DNA of 64,000 nucleotides from an uncultured Alphaproteobacteria bacterium (GCA_902530985.1 CACACI010000004.1:1-64000), one strand, 5' to 3'. Positions 40,590-50,365 are shown, counted from the first letter of the stretch. Notes: generated from the sequence alone by a model not told the origin. Translations and numbers: made by a program.

Positions 40590-42248
40590 TTATCCAGCTT
40601 TTTCTATGTTCTGAAAATTTTTTTCACCAAAATAAGTCTCATCAATTTCAAATTCTTTTAAACTTAATGAATAATAATTTTCAAACCATTCTTTAATCTT
40701 TTTATGAATATTCTTGTCATATGACAATTTAAGACATTTTGTTGATGTTTTTAAATTTTTATGAACTTTTCCGTTTTTAACAATTTCAATACCATTTTTA
40801 AATACATATTCTGCATTTCTGAACATTTTGTCGATTGGTTTTTTTGGGTTGTAGATAGAAATATCAGCTACAGATCCAAATTTTAGAGAACCCCTGTCTG
40901 TTAAGCCAAGAATTTTTGCTGGGGCTGCCCTTGTCATTATAGCTAACTCATAAAAACTATAAGTTCTTTTAATAAATTTTAAATCACTCATATCTTTTGC
41001 ATAATTATTAATTTTGTCTAGCTCAGAATTTCTAAAATCAAGGTCCATTAATAATCTTATTAATTCTGGATAAGAAGTAAAAGGGGCACCATTTGGATGG
41101 TCTGTGGTTAGAAAAACTCTCCAAGGGTCCTTTATCAATAAAAAAAGTTCTAACCCTATTGCCCATTGAAGTGCATTTACAAAATTCTTTTCTTTATATT
41201 CATAAGGTATTATGCCCCCTCCCCCATCTTCAATTTCTGAGATCACCCATTTTTTTGGATTCGCATGAAGTTTTGATTGATTCTGCTTCCAGATATCTGA
41301 AGAAATTGTCATCGTTGGTTTAAACATTACTTGACCTATATCCACTGAAATATTTTTATTTTTATTTATTTTTTCAGCTAACTCTTGAGACCCTGAAGAA
41401 AATCCTTTTTTACCCTTACTATCATATCCGTAAAACTGAATATGAGCTAAGTGCATTCTTCTTCCTTGGGCAGCATCTATAGTACTCAACACAGAACTTA
41501 TGTTTCCAGCCATCCCCAAATTATTACAATGAACATGTACTGGGTGAGGAATCTTTAGGTTCTCGTTAGCAATATTGAGGGATTCTAAAATCTGCCTTGA
41601 ACTAACACCATATTCTGGAACAATGTCATCTAAATTAAATGATTCAGATTCTCCAGTACGTTTAAAAAACTCTGAGCCACCTGCATTAATAACTTTCAAA
41701 CCAAGACACTTAGATGAATTAATGTTCCATGCAACATAGTCATCAATAAAAGACTGTCCTTTTTTTTTGTTTAAAGCATCAAGCAAAAGAGTATCATTAC
41801 CAACAATTCCTAAGCAACCTTTATCGATCATTGGAATTTTCTCCAACTCTAATTGAGTTAAGAAAGCATTAATAGGAAGTACCGCAGGTTCAATAACTGT
41901 AGTGAAACCCATCTCAGCATATCTATACCCAGTACCTTCTGAAGTCCATCTTGAATTAAAACCTGGAAGAAGTTTCTTTCTATTTAGATTATATTCTAAA
42001 AAATTAGAATGGATTTCAGGCGATAGCAATCGAGCATTGTTTACATTTCCTCCAGCTATATGAGAATGAATATCTATAGCTCCAGCCATAACTATCATCC
42101 CTTTTGCATCATAAGTATTCTGATAATCCTTGATTTTTGACTTTTCAGGTTTAACAATTAATCCGTCATCTACATACAAATCTTGTTTTTTTCCATTAAT
42201 ATTTTGTGAAGGGTCGTAAACAGTACCATTTAAGATTTTAAATTTCAT
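40590..42248 (-). CDS. Formylmethanofuran dehydrogenase / formyltransferase-hydrolase complex subunit A-like amidohydrolase (FwdA/FhcA family)
   Basis: GAIDIHSHIAGGNVNNARLLSPE, GLKVINAGG (carboxylated-Lys region), HPVHVHCNNLGMAGN, GRRMHLAHIQFYGY, LTTDHPNGAPFTSYPELIRLLMD, MTRAAPAKILGLTDRGSL. Confidence 0.88.
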   Translation of the reverse strand: MKFKILNGTVYDPSQNINGKKQDLYVDDGLIVKPEKSKIKDYQNTYDAKGMIVMAGAIDIHSHIAGGNVNNARLLSPEIHSNFLEYNLNRKKLLPGFNSRWTSEGTGYRYAEMGFTTVIEPAVLPINAFLTQLELEKIPMIDKGCLGIVGNDTLLLDALNKKKGQSFIDDYVAWNINSSKCLGLKVINAGGSEFFKRTGESESFNLDDIVPEYGVSSRQILESLNIANENLKIPHPVHVHCNNLGMAGNISSVLSTIDAAQGRRMHLAHIQFYGYDSKGKKGFSSGSQELAEKINKNKNISVDIGQVMFKPTMTISSDIWKQNQSKLHANPKKWVISEIEDGGGGIIPYEYKEKNFVNALQWAIGLELFLLIKDPWRVFLTTDHPNGAPFTSYPELIRLLMDLDFRNSELDKINNYAKDMSDLKFIKRTYSFYELAIMTRAAPAKILGLTDRGSLKFGSVADISIYNPKKPIDKMFRNAEYVFKNGIEIVKNGKVHKNLKTSTKCLKLSYDKNIHKKIKEWFENYYSLSLKEFEIDETYFGEKNFQNIEKAG

Positions 42249-42357
42249 TTTGCAAATTGGATTTTTAAGTAGTATTAAATATATTACTTTAAATTTTTTT
42301 TTTTAGTACAAGATTATTAATTATCAGATTAATTTAAAATAGAAAGAAAAAGATATT

Positions 42358-42966
42358 ATGGATTCAAGTTCACCAAAAAAAATAAAGCTGGCACATCAGA
42401 ATAAAGTAAGCAGAAAAGAAGCAGAAAAAGCAGTGGAGACACTAATTCGCTGGGCAGGTGATGACCCTGAAAGAGAAGGTTTACGTGAAACTCCAAAAAG
42501 AGTTATCAATGCCTATGAAGAGTTTTTCTTAGGCTATAACGAATCGCCAGAGAAAATCCTTTCCAAAACCTTTGAGGATGTCCAAGGTTATAAAGACATG
42601 GTAATGTTAAAAGATATACCCTTTAATTCTCATTGTGAACATCATATGGTACCCATAATAGGAGTTGCTCACATTGCTTACATTCCGGTAAAAAGAGTAG
42701 TTGGTATTTCCAAGTTAGCAAGAACAGTTGAAATCTTTGCCAAGAGACTCCAAACACAAGAAACAATGACTCAACAGATCTCAACTGCAATTAATAATGC
42801 AATGAAACCAAGAGGAGTTGCTATTTACATCAAAGCTATTCACCAATGTATGACAACTAGAGGAGTTGAAAAACCAAATGTCTCAACAATCACAAATTCT
42901 TTTTTAGGTGAGTTTAAAACAGACTTAAACTTACAAAAAAGATTTTTGAATTATATTATGGACTAA
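42358..42966 (+). CDS. folE: GTP cyclohydrolase I
   Basis: DDPEREGLRETPKRV, FNSHCEHHMVPIIG, GISKLARTVEIFAKRLQTQE, HQCMTTRGV. Confidence 0.97.
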   Translation: MDSSSPKKIKLAHQNKVSRKEAEKAVETLIRWAGDDPEREGLRETPKRVINAYEEFFLGYNESPEKILSKTFEDVQGYKDMVMLKDIPFNSHCEHHMVPIIGVAHIAYIPVKRVVGISKLARTVEIFAKRLQTQETMTQQISTAINNAMKPRGVAIYIKAIHQCMTTRGVEKPNVSTITNSFLGEFKTDLNLQKRFLNYIMD

Positions 42967-43439
42967 TGATTAAGAGTTTCAGTAAAAGAGAATCTATTTT
43001 TGAAGTTGAAGAGGGCACAACACTTCAGCCAAAGTTCGACGACAACAACTTGATCCCTGTAATTACTGTGGATTCAAATAACAATCATATACTTATGCAC
43101 GGTTACATGAATCCTGAGGCATTTAAATTATCAATGAATACAGGAGAAGCCCACTATTGGTCAAGAAGTAGGAAATGTATTTGGAAAAAAGGTGAAACAA
43201 GTGGTTTAAAACAAAAGATAAAAGAAATTAAAATAGATGATGACCAAGATTGTGTTATTTTTAAAGTAGAGCTAGGGGGACTTAAGGCTAGTTGTCATGT
43301 TGGGTACAAATCCTGTTTTTACAGAAAATTGGCTTTAGCTGACAATAAATATTCAATTAAACTTGAGTTTACTGAAAAAGAAAAGGTTTTTGACCCTAAA
43401 GAAGTTTATGGAGATGCCCCAAACCCTACCAAACTTTAA
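42966..43439 (+). CDS. hisI: Phosphoribosyl-AMP cyclohydrolase (HisI) with C-terminal extension
   Basis: MHGYMNPEAFKLSMNTGEAHYWSRSRKCIWKKGETSG, CHVGYKSCFYR; overlaps folE stop. Confidence 0.92.
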   Translation: MIKSFSKRESIFEVEEGTTLQPKFDDNNLIPVITVDSNNNHILMHGYMNPEAFKLSMNTGEAHYWSRSRKCIWKKGETSGLKQKIKEIKIDDDQDCVIFKVELGGLKASCHVGYKSCFYRKLALADNKYSIKLEFTEKEKVFDPKEVYGDAPNPTKL

Positions 43440-43512
43440 TAGAACATATCTTATAAAAATTAACATTTTTTTTATATCGTAAAAAAACCTTCAGAACACT
43501 ACATTATGATTA

Positions 43513-43535
43513 AGAATGTTGTAATTAAACATTCT
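43513..43535. promoter_or_regulatory. Candidate operator: 8-bp inverted repeat AGAATGTT-gtaatta-AACATTCT
   Basis: Perfect 8+8 bp dyad in the intergenic region, about 60 nt upstream of the aldehyde dehydrogenase start; no T tract following. Confidence 0.4.
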
Positions 43536-43594
43536 AATTGTTAGGATAATAGCAAAAGCTTTATTTTATAATTTAATAATTGGAGGGAATTAAA

Positions 43595-45112
43595 ATGGAT
43601 GCTTCTATTCTAGACTATACTGTTAACGACAACGTTGGCAAGTTTCTTAAACAAACTCAAAAACTCTATATCAATGGTAAATGGGTAAATTCAAAATCTG
43701 GTAAAACCTTTGATGTTGAAGATCCTGCAACAGGCAAAAAAATATCTACTTGCTCGGCAGGTAGTGAGGAAGATATTAATTTGGCAGTATCAGCAGCCAG
43801 AAAATGTTTTGATTCTGGTAAATGGCATAAAGTACCACCAAATGAAAAAGGGAAAATAATATGGAAAATTGCAGAATTAATTGATGATCACACGGAAGAA
43901 CTAGCGCAACTAGAGTCTTTAGATAATGGAAAACCTGTTGCTATAGCTGCAGGTGCTGATGTTGCACTATCCTCAGATATTTTTAGGTATATGGCTGGTT
44001 GGGCTACAAAAATAGAAGGTGAAACAATCCCAATTTCTGTTCCATACACTCCTGGAGCACAATATCATAGTTATACTTTAAGGGAACCAGTTGGTGTAGT
44101 TGGTCAGATTATTCCTTGGAATTTTCCTCTTTTAATGGCTGCATGGAAATTATCTGTAGCACTAGCCGCAGGTTGTACTATCGTCTTAAAGCCTGCAGAA
44201 CAAACTCCATTATCTGCACTAAGATTAACTGAAATCATAAACGATGCAAATATTTTACCTGAGGGAGTTTTAAATGTTGTAACAGGATTTGGTGAGGAAG
44301 CAGGTGCTCCCCTTGCAGCGCACCCTCATGTTGATAAAGTTGCATTTACTGGATCAACTGAAGTTGGTAAATTAATCACCAAAGCATCCGCAGGAAATCT
44401 AAAAAAAGTTTCATTAGAACTTGGGGGCAAATCACCAACAATTATTTTTCCAGACGCTGATATTGATGCTGCAATTGCTGGTGCTGCAAGTGCTATTTTC
44501 TTTAATCATGGTCAATGCTGTTGTGCTGGATCAAGATTAATGGCTCATGAAAAAGTTTTTGATCAGGTAACTGAAGGGATTTCAAAAATAGCTTCAAATA
44601 TTAAGGTTGGACCTGGTATGGACTCATCATCTGAAATGGGACCTTTAGTCTCAGATGAACAGTTTAAAAAAGTATCCGGTTACATTGAATCTGGTAAGTC
44701 TGAAGGTGGCAAAATTGTAGCTGGAGGTAAATATGATAATTCATCTGGTGGGCATTTTGTTCATCCAACTGTTTTTGCAAAAACTAATAAGGATATGTCA
44801 ATAGTTAAAGAAGAAATATTTGGACCTGTACTCTGTGCACAACCATTTTCTGATCAAGATCTAGATAAAATTGCTGAGGCAGCAAATAATACCACTTTTG
44901 GTTTAGCTGCTAGTGTATGGAGCCAAAATATAAGTACGGCACATAAACTTGCAGCAAAGATTAGAGCTGGAACAGTTTGGGTCAATTGTCATAATATTTT
45001 TGATGCATCACTACCATTTGGAGGATATAAAGAATCTGGATGGGGAAGAGAAATGGGTCATGAAGTTCTAAAAAGCTATACAGAGCTCAAAGCTGTCACT
45101 GTTAATCTTTAA
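43595..45112 (+). CDS. Aldehyde dehydrogenase family protein (phenylacetaldehyde/betaine aldehyde dehydrogenase-like)
   Basis: EPVGVVGQIIPWNFPLLMAAWK, FTGSTEVGKLI, LELGGKSP, FFNHGQCCCAGSR, EEIFGPVL. Start moved to 43595, 8 nt after a GGAGGG Shine-Dalgarno (43582..43587). Confidence 0.94.
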   Translation: MDASILDYTVNDNVGKFLKQTQKLYINGKWVNSKSGKTFDVEDPATGKKISTCSAGSEEDINLAVSAARKCFDSGKWHKVPPNEKGKIIWKIAELIDDHTEELAQLESLDNGKPVAIAAGADVALSSDIFRYMAGWATKIEGETIPISVPYTPGAQYHSYTLREPVGVVGQIIPWNFPLLMAAWKLSVALAAGCTIVLKPAEQTPLSALRLTEIINDANILPEGVLNVVTGFGEEAGAPLAAHPHVDKVAFTGSTEVGKLITKASAGNLKKVSLELGGKSPTIIFPDADIDAAIAGAASAIFFNHGQCCCAGSRLMAHEKVFDQVTEGISKIASNIKVGPGMDSSSEMGPLVSDEQFKKVSGYIESGKSEGGKIVAGGKYDNSSGGHFVHPTVFAKTNKDMSIVKEEIFGPVLCAQPFSDQDLDKIAEAANNTTFGLAASVWSQNISTAHKLAAKIRAGTVWVNCHNIFDASLPFGGYKESGWGREMGHEVLKSYTELKAVTVNL

Positions 45113-45122
45113 AACTAATAAT

Positions 45123-45151
45123 AAAGCCAGGTTAATTTTATGCCTGGCTTT
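45123..45151 (+). terminator. Rho-independent terminator-like hairpin AAAGCCAGG-ttaattttatg-CCTGGCTTT
   Basis: Perfect 9-bp stem with GC-rich core, 11-nt loop, followed by short AATTTA; 10 nt after the aldehyde dehydrogenase stop. Confidence 0.75.
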
Positions 45152-45156
45152 AATTT

Positions 45157-45438
45157 ATGAAAAAACTTCCTTCCAAAGAAAAATTATATAATAAATTCAT
45201 CTTCTTAAATAAGTTGATTGCATTTTCTTTCTCTTTATTAATTTTATTTATATACTTTGCATTCATTTTACTAATTGGTTTTAGGCCTAGAGTTTTAGGT
45301 ATTTACTTATATGACAGCTATATTACAGTTGGAATAGTCCTTGGACTTTCTATAATTATTTTTTCAATTTTTCTTACGTTCGCATACACACTTATAGCAA
45401 ATAATTATCTTGATAAACTTAAAGATAAATTAAAATGA
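45157..45438 (+). CDS. DUF485/YjcH-like small membrane protein
   Basis: Two TM helices, [10 protein letters not shown], directly precedes and overlaps actP-like symporter. Confidence 0.75.
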   Translation: MKKLPSKEKLYNKFIFLNKLIAFSFSLLILFIYFAFILLIGFRPRVLGIYLYDSYITVGIVLGLSIIIFSIFLTFAYTLIANNYLDKLKDKLK

Positions 45439-47045
45439 CGGTTTTTTATTATTTTATCTTTTTATTTTTTTTTCCTTCATTGTGTTTAGCAACTAGTGGT
45501 GGGAGCAATTATTTTGCTGCCATCATATTTATTTTATTTGTTTTTGTAACCCTACTGATAACATACTATGCTTCAAAAAAAACCAATATAAAAGAAAATT
45601 ATTATGCTGCAGGAGGGAAGATTTCAGGTTTTCAAAATGGCCTTGCAATTGCAGGTGATTACATGTCAGCTGCGTCATTCCTAGGAATTTCAGGTTTAGT
45701 CTTTTTTTCTGGTTTTGATGGTTTGATTTATTCTATTGGCTTTCTTGTTGGTTGGCCAATAATTCTATTCTTAATTTCTGAAAGACTTAAAAATCTAGGA
45801 AAGTTTACATTTGCTGATGTAACTTCAATCCGCTTAGAACAATCAAAAATAAGAATACTTTCTGCTATTGGAACTCTAGTTACTGTCATTCTTTATTTAA
45901 TTGCTCAAATGGTTGGTGCAGGCTCTCTTATACAAATACTTTTTGGATTGCCATACGAAGTTGCTGTATGGATTGTTGGTATCTTAATGATTATTTATGT
46001 TGGGTTTGGTGGAATGATTGCTACTACATGGGTCCAAATAATAAAAGCATTTCTTTTGATATTTGGAGCTTCGATTCTGGCTTTTCTCGTTTTTAAAGAA
46101 TTTTCATTCAGTTTAAGTAATCTTTTAAATCAAGCAACTTTGATTCATGATAGTGGACAGGAAATCTTATTTCCTGGAAGACTTATAGATGATCCTATAT
46201 CTGCAATTTCCTTAGGAATAGCATTAATTTTAGGAACAGCAGGTCTACCACATATTTTAATGAGATTCTTCACAGTACCAGATGCAAAAAGTGCCAGAAT
46301 TTCTGCTTTATACGCAACAACTTTTATTGGATATTTTTATATTTTAACTTTTGTAATTGGTTTTGGAGCAATAGTTTTTTTAACAAAAGATTCATCTTAC
46401 CTTGATAGTACTGGAAACCTTTTAGGTTCTAATAATATGGCAGCAATTCACCTCTCGCATTCAATTGGAGGAGAGTTTTTTCTTGGTTTTATTTCGGCAG
46501 TAGCATTTGCTACAATTTTGGCTGTTGTATCTGGTTTAACTTTAGCTGGCGCTTCAGCTGTAGGAAGAGATTTATTTGTTTATGTTATAAAAAAAGGAAA
46601 TGTTGATGATAAAAAGGAATTATTAGTATCAAAATCTTCAAGTGTTTTAATAGGTATCTTAGCTATCTTTCTTGGAATTTTTTTTGAAGGACAAAACGTT
46701 GCATTTATGGTTGGGTTAGCATTTGCTGTTGCAGCTAGCACTAATTTCCCAATTCTCTTCTTAACCATTACATGGAAACATTTAACCACTAATGGAGCAT
46801 TTTATGGAGGTATGATTGGCCTAATTACTACCATAGCTTTAGTAATATTAGGACCAACCATTTGGATTGAGGTATTTAATTTTAAAAAAGCAATTTTTCC
46901 ATACAAATATCCTGCAATCTTTACTGTAAGTATATCGTTTATCTCAATAGTTTTAATTTCTCTATTAGATAAAAGAGCAAATAAATTGGAAAATATTGAA
47001 AAATTTAATAAACTTACTAGAGAAGCTTATTTAGGGAATAAATAG
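45435..47045 (+). CDS. actP: Sodium:solute symporter, acetate permease ActP-like
   Basis: [77 protein letters not shown]. Confidence 0.9.
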   Translation: MTVFYYFIFLFFFPSLCLATSGGSNYFAAIIFILFVFVTLLITYYASKKTNIKENYYAAGGKISGFQNGLAIAGDYMSAASFLGISGLVFFSGFDGLIYSIGFLVGWPIILFLISERLKNLGKFTFADVTSIRLEQSKIRILSAIGTLVTVILYLIAQMVGAGSLIQILFGLPYEVAVWIVGILMIIYVGFGGMIATTWVQIIKAFLLIFGASILAFLVFKEFSFSLSNLLNQATLIHDSGQEILFPGRLIDDPISAISLGIALILGTAGLPHILMRFFTVPDAKSARISALYATTFIGYFYILTFVIGFGAIVFLTKDSSYLDSTGNLLGSNNMAAIHLSHSIGGEFFLGFISAVAFATILAVVSGLTLAGASAVGRDLFVYVIKKGNVDDKKELLVSKSSSVLIGILAIFLGIFFEGQNVAFMVGLAFAVAASTNFPILFLTITWKHLTTNGAFYGGMIGLITTIALVILGPTIWIEVFNFKKAIFPYKYPAIFTVSISFISIVLISLLDKRANKLENIEKFNKLTREAYLGNK

Positions 47046-47046
47046 A

Positions 47047-47316
47047 TTGTTATTTTTAAATGTTGATGAACCAAGTCCGAATGAAATAAGGGAATGGATG
47101 AAAAAGAATGACCTTTCAATTCAAAGTGCATCAGATTCACTAGGCATAAGTAAAAGGCAATTTGCTAGAATATTATCTGGTGAATCAAAAGCAAAAAGAC
47201 TGCATACTCTTGCAATGCAGATGATTTGGCTAATTAATGAAAATAAACGGAAAATAATGGATAACAAACTAGATAATAGCTTTAAAAAAAAAAGTATAAA
47301 AATTCCTATCAAATAA
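47047..47316 (+). CDS. Small HTH-containing putative DNA-binding protein (TTG start)
   Basis: PSPNEIREWMKKNDLSIQSASDSLGISKRQFARILSGESKAKRLHTLAMQMIWL reads as an HTH. Confidence 0.6.
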   Translation: MLFLNVDEPSPNEIREWMKKNDLSIQSASDSLGISKRQFARILSGESKAKRLHTLAMQMIWLINENKRKIMDNKLDNSFKKKSIKIPIK

Positions 47317-47319
47317 TCC

Positions 47320-48240
47320 TTATTCCTTATAAATAAGAAAATTCATTCTCTTATTTTCAAATCTCACTTTTCTTATAATATCAAGTATTAATCCAGAAAA
47401 GAAACTTAAAAAGCTAAGTATCATTAGACAACCAGCTAGAATAGCTGATGGCATTTTTTCAACAAGACCAGTCAAATAAAAATCACGTATTACGGGTATA
47501 CCACTGATTAGTGAAAAAAGCAGAAAGATAATACTTAATATAGTAAAAAAAAGAAGAGGTTTTTCATCTTTTATTAATATTAGAATAAGTCTTAATATTT
47601 TAATTCCATCTTTAAAAGTACTTAATTTGCTTGATGAACCATCTATTCTTGAACTATAATTACAATCATATTCTGCAACAGATAATCTTTGTTCTAGTGC
47701 GTGGATTGTAAGTTCAGCTTCAACCTCAAATTCTTGAGATATTAAAGGAAAAGTTTTAATAAATCTTTTAGAAAAAATTCTAAATCCAGAAAAAATATCA
47801 GTAATATCTCTTCCAAAGAAAAAGTTTACGAAGTTTGAAAAAAACCTATTACCTAATACATGACCCTTTCTATAAGCTAAAGAATCTGAATGAACCCTTT
47901 TACCAACTATCATATCATATTTATATTTTCTCATTAAATCTAACATTTTGTTAATTTTTGAAACATCATATGTATCGTCGCCATCAATCATTATAAAAAA
48001 GTCACCATCAATTTGATCAGAAAACATAACTCTTACAACATTACCCTTTCCTTTTTTACTTATATGACGAACTTCCGCCCCATTCTTGAGTGCAATTTTT
48101 ACAGAATTATCAACAGATCCATTATCGTAAACTATGATTTTACATTTAGGGATTTGTTTTGTTATTTTATTAATGACATTTCCTATCCCAGCCTCTTCAT
48201 TAAGACAGGGGATTTGGACAACTATTTTTTGTGTTTTCAT
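47320..48240 (-). CDS. Family 2 glycosyltransferase (dolichol-phosphate mannosyltransferase-like) with C-terminal TM helices
   Basis: VQIPCLNEEAGIGNVI, VYDNGSVDNS, MIDGDDTYD, FSGFRIFSKRF. Confidence 0.88.
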   Translation of the reverse strand: MKTQKIVVQIPCLNEEAGIGNVINKITKQIPKCKIIVYDNGSVDNSVKIALKNGAEVRHISKKGKGNVVRVMFSDQIDGDFFIMIDGDDTYDVSKINKMLDLMRKYKYDMIVGKRVHSDSLAYRKGHVLGNRFFSNFVNFFFGRDITDIFSGFRIFSKRFIKTFPLISQEFEVEAELTIHALEQRLSVAEYDCNYSSRIDGSSSKLSTFKDGIKILRLILILIKDEKPLLFFTILSIIFLLFSLISGIPVIRDFYLTGLVEKMPSAILAGCLMILSFLSFFSGLILDIIRKVRFENKRMNFLIYKE

Positions 48241-48995
48241 TGAGAGACAAATACCAATCGATAAGAAGAATTATCAAATTCCAGGAATTTGAATCCAAAT
48301 TCGTTAAAATCTTCTAGTTTATCTATACTCTGAATTTTATTTACTATGATAAACCTTGCCATCGCTCCTCTTAGTTTCTTTATGACCATTCCAATACCTG
48401 ATAAATTATTACCTATTTTCTTTTTAAAATCAAAGTTTACTATTTGACTTTCTAATTCTGAGTTTTTAATTACTGAAGCATACTCATTAGATGCCAAGTT
48501 GAATAAATATTTAGATTTAGTCTTTTTAATGTCATTATTAAGTTTAGTTGTTACTTTTTTACCCCAATAATTATAAAGATCTTCTCCCAGTATATTATTC
48601 ATTTTTGTACCCATTTCTAATCTATAGGGCTCAATCAGATCTGATGGCTTTAATATTCCATACAAACCAGACAAAATTCTGAGATTTTTCTCAGCGTACA
48701 CTAGAGATCGATTGTTCATTGATCTTATTAACAAGCCATTAAATGTATCACCAGAAAAAATAAATCCTGCCTGTTTCATCATGTTATTTTTTTTATTTAT
48801 ATCTTTATATCTCTCAAAATTAAGTTTTGCTAATGAATCACTTATATTCATAAGAGACTTAATTTCTTTTTTATCAAGAGTTTTGATTTTTTTTATTAAG
48901 CATTTAACCTCAGAGGAGAAATAAGGAATTGTCTCTTCCAGCGGAATATCTTCAGTTTTTAAATTGAGGTTTTTAGATGGAGAAATAATAATCAT
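48237..48995 (-). CDS. yaaA: YaaA family peroxide stress protein
   Basis: IIISPSKNLN, FSGDTFNGL, ILSGLYGILKPSDLIEPYRLEMGTKM, NLASNEYASVI. Confidence 0.93.
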   Translation of the reverse strand: MIIISPSKNLNLKTEDIPLEETIPYFSSEVKCLIKKIKTLDKKEIKSLMNISDSLAKLNFERYKDINKKNNMMKQAGFIFSGDTFNGLLIRSMNNRSLVYAEKNLRILSGLYGILKPSDLIEPYRLEMGTKMNNILGEDLYNYWGKKVTTKLNNDIKKTKSKYLFNLASNEYASVIKNSELESQIVNFDFKKKIGNNLSGIGMVIKKLRGAMARFIIVNKIQSIDKLEDFNEFGFKFLEFDNSSYRLVFVSQ

Positions 48996-49035
48996 ATATC
49001 TATGATATAATAAAATAAAAAAAAAATTAAATATA

Positions 49036-49506
49036 TTATTTAATCATAGCCCATTGACCACTTTTTTCTCTACAGGCTGTTCCAAATGAATTTGATGTCT
49101 CACTTCCTTTTAAATAAATATTTTCTATCAACCTGCATTCCGGCGACCCAAAATAACCCCTAATTTTGATAACACCTTTGTTTCCGCTTTTTGGATTATT
49201 CCAGTAGCCTGAATCAACCGATATATTATTATCATTAATTTCAAGAACTCTTAAAGTTTCTTGTTTGAAAAAATAATAATCATCTTGATTTATAAAATCA
49301 ATTAAATAGGAACCAATTACTGCTCCCAAAGTAGATCCAATAGTTGTAGATAATAAGTCTCCATCTCCAAGTTGATAACCAAAATAACCTCCAACTGCAG
49401 TAGAAGAAGTTTTCATTACTGAAGATTTATCAATATTCATTGATGAACATGATGTTAAAAAAGAAAAAAATAACACCAAAGCAATAATTCTAAAATTATT
49501 CTTCAT
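49036..49506 (-). CDS. Glycine-zipper lipoprotein (17 kDa surface-antigen-like)
   Basis: Lipobox FLTSC, TAVGGYFGYQLGDGDLLSTTIGSTLGAVIGSYL, SGYWNNPKSG, C-term TACREKSGQWAMIK. Confidence 0.75.
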   Translation of the reverse strand: MKNNFRIIALVLFFSFLTSCSSMNIDKSSVMKTSSTAVGGYFGYQLGDGDLLSTTIGSTLGAVIGSYLIDFINQDDYYFFKQETLRVLEINDNNISVDSGYWNNPKSGNKGVIKIRGYFGSPECRLIENIYLKGSETSNSFGTACREKSGQWAMIK

Positions 49507-49969
49507 AATACCTATTTAATATGTAATTTCTGTTATTTGTGTTTATTATTGAATTTGAAAAATTTTTATTATTTCTCAGTTCTATAGCTTTAGATGAATA
49601 TTTTTTATTTATTAATTTTTTTTTTAAATTGTTGTAATAATTTATTTCTTCAACTTTTTGATTAACATTTATAATATTCGCAGAATGCTTATCTAAAATG
49701 TAACTTTTCTTATAAGCAAGAGGAGAAAGTTTTTCATTTATACTTGGTGTAAATCCAAGTGGTTCTAAAAAACCAGTATCATGTAGTTTTCGAATCACAT
49801 AACCTATAGATCCAGCTAGTGTTGCATACTGTAATGTGTAACTTAGACTCCTAGTTTTAGGGTTTTCTATACCTGCAGCTCCTTCACTACCAAATACTTC
49901 ACTAAAAGTATTACTCATTGATGATGAAGACCAAAAAAGAAGTACAATAAATGTTATTTTTCTTAGCAT
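49496..49969 (-). CDS. Hypothetical secreted protein, 157 aa
   Basis: Signal peptide MLRKITFIVLLFWSSSSMSNTFS; no family recognised. Confidence 0.5.
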   Translation of the reverse strand: MLRKITFIVLLFWSSSSMSNTFSEVFGSEGAAGIENPKTRSLSYTLQYATLAGSIGYVIRKLHDTGFLEPLGFTPSINEKLSPLAYKKSYILDKHSANIINVNQKVEEINYYNNLKKKLINKKYSSKAIELRNNKNFSNSIINTNNRNYILNRYYEE

Positions 49970-50009
49970 TTCATATTTAAACGACTTAAAAAATATTTGT
50001 TTAGATTTG

Positions 50010-50312
50010 TCAGAAACTTTCTAATTCCTCGATAAGCAATAACTGCTCTTGTAAAGGCAAACTTCTAAAATATCCTGCAGGGACACTTTTCCTTTGATTA
50101 TCGTAAAACTTTTCAACCAACTCTCTTTTAAATTCATAAGTGTTAGAGCGTTCAATAGAAGTATCAAAATACTGGTCTGCCACAAAACCTGCACCTATTC
50201 CAAGAAGTGAAAGTTCAAAAAGATTTAAAGCCTCAGATTTTTTTGCTGTAAAAGCCGTTAACACGAGCAGAATTGATATAAATATCTTTAAATTAAACAT
50301 AAGTCCACACAA
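50010..50312 (-). CDS. Hypothetical secreted protein, about 95-100 aa
   Basis: N-terminal hydrophobic segment FNLKIFISILLVLTAFTAKKSEA; no family recognised. Confidence 0.5.
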   Translation of the reverse strand: MCGLMFNLKIFISILLVLTAFTAKKSEALNLFELSLLGIGAGFVADQYFDTSIERSNTYEFKRELVEKFYDNQRKSVPAGYFRSLPLQEQLLLIEELESF

Positions 50313-50365
50313 TACCTTACATTAAGGTAATTATGAAGAAATTACATTTTTTTTCAACTAACTTT

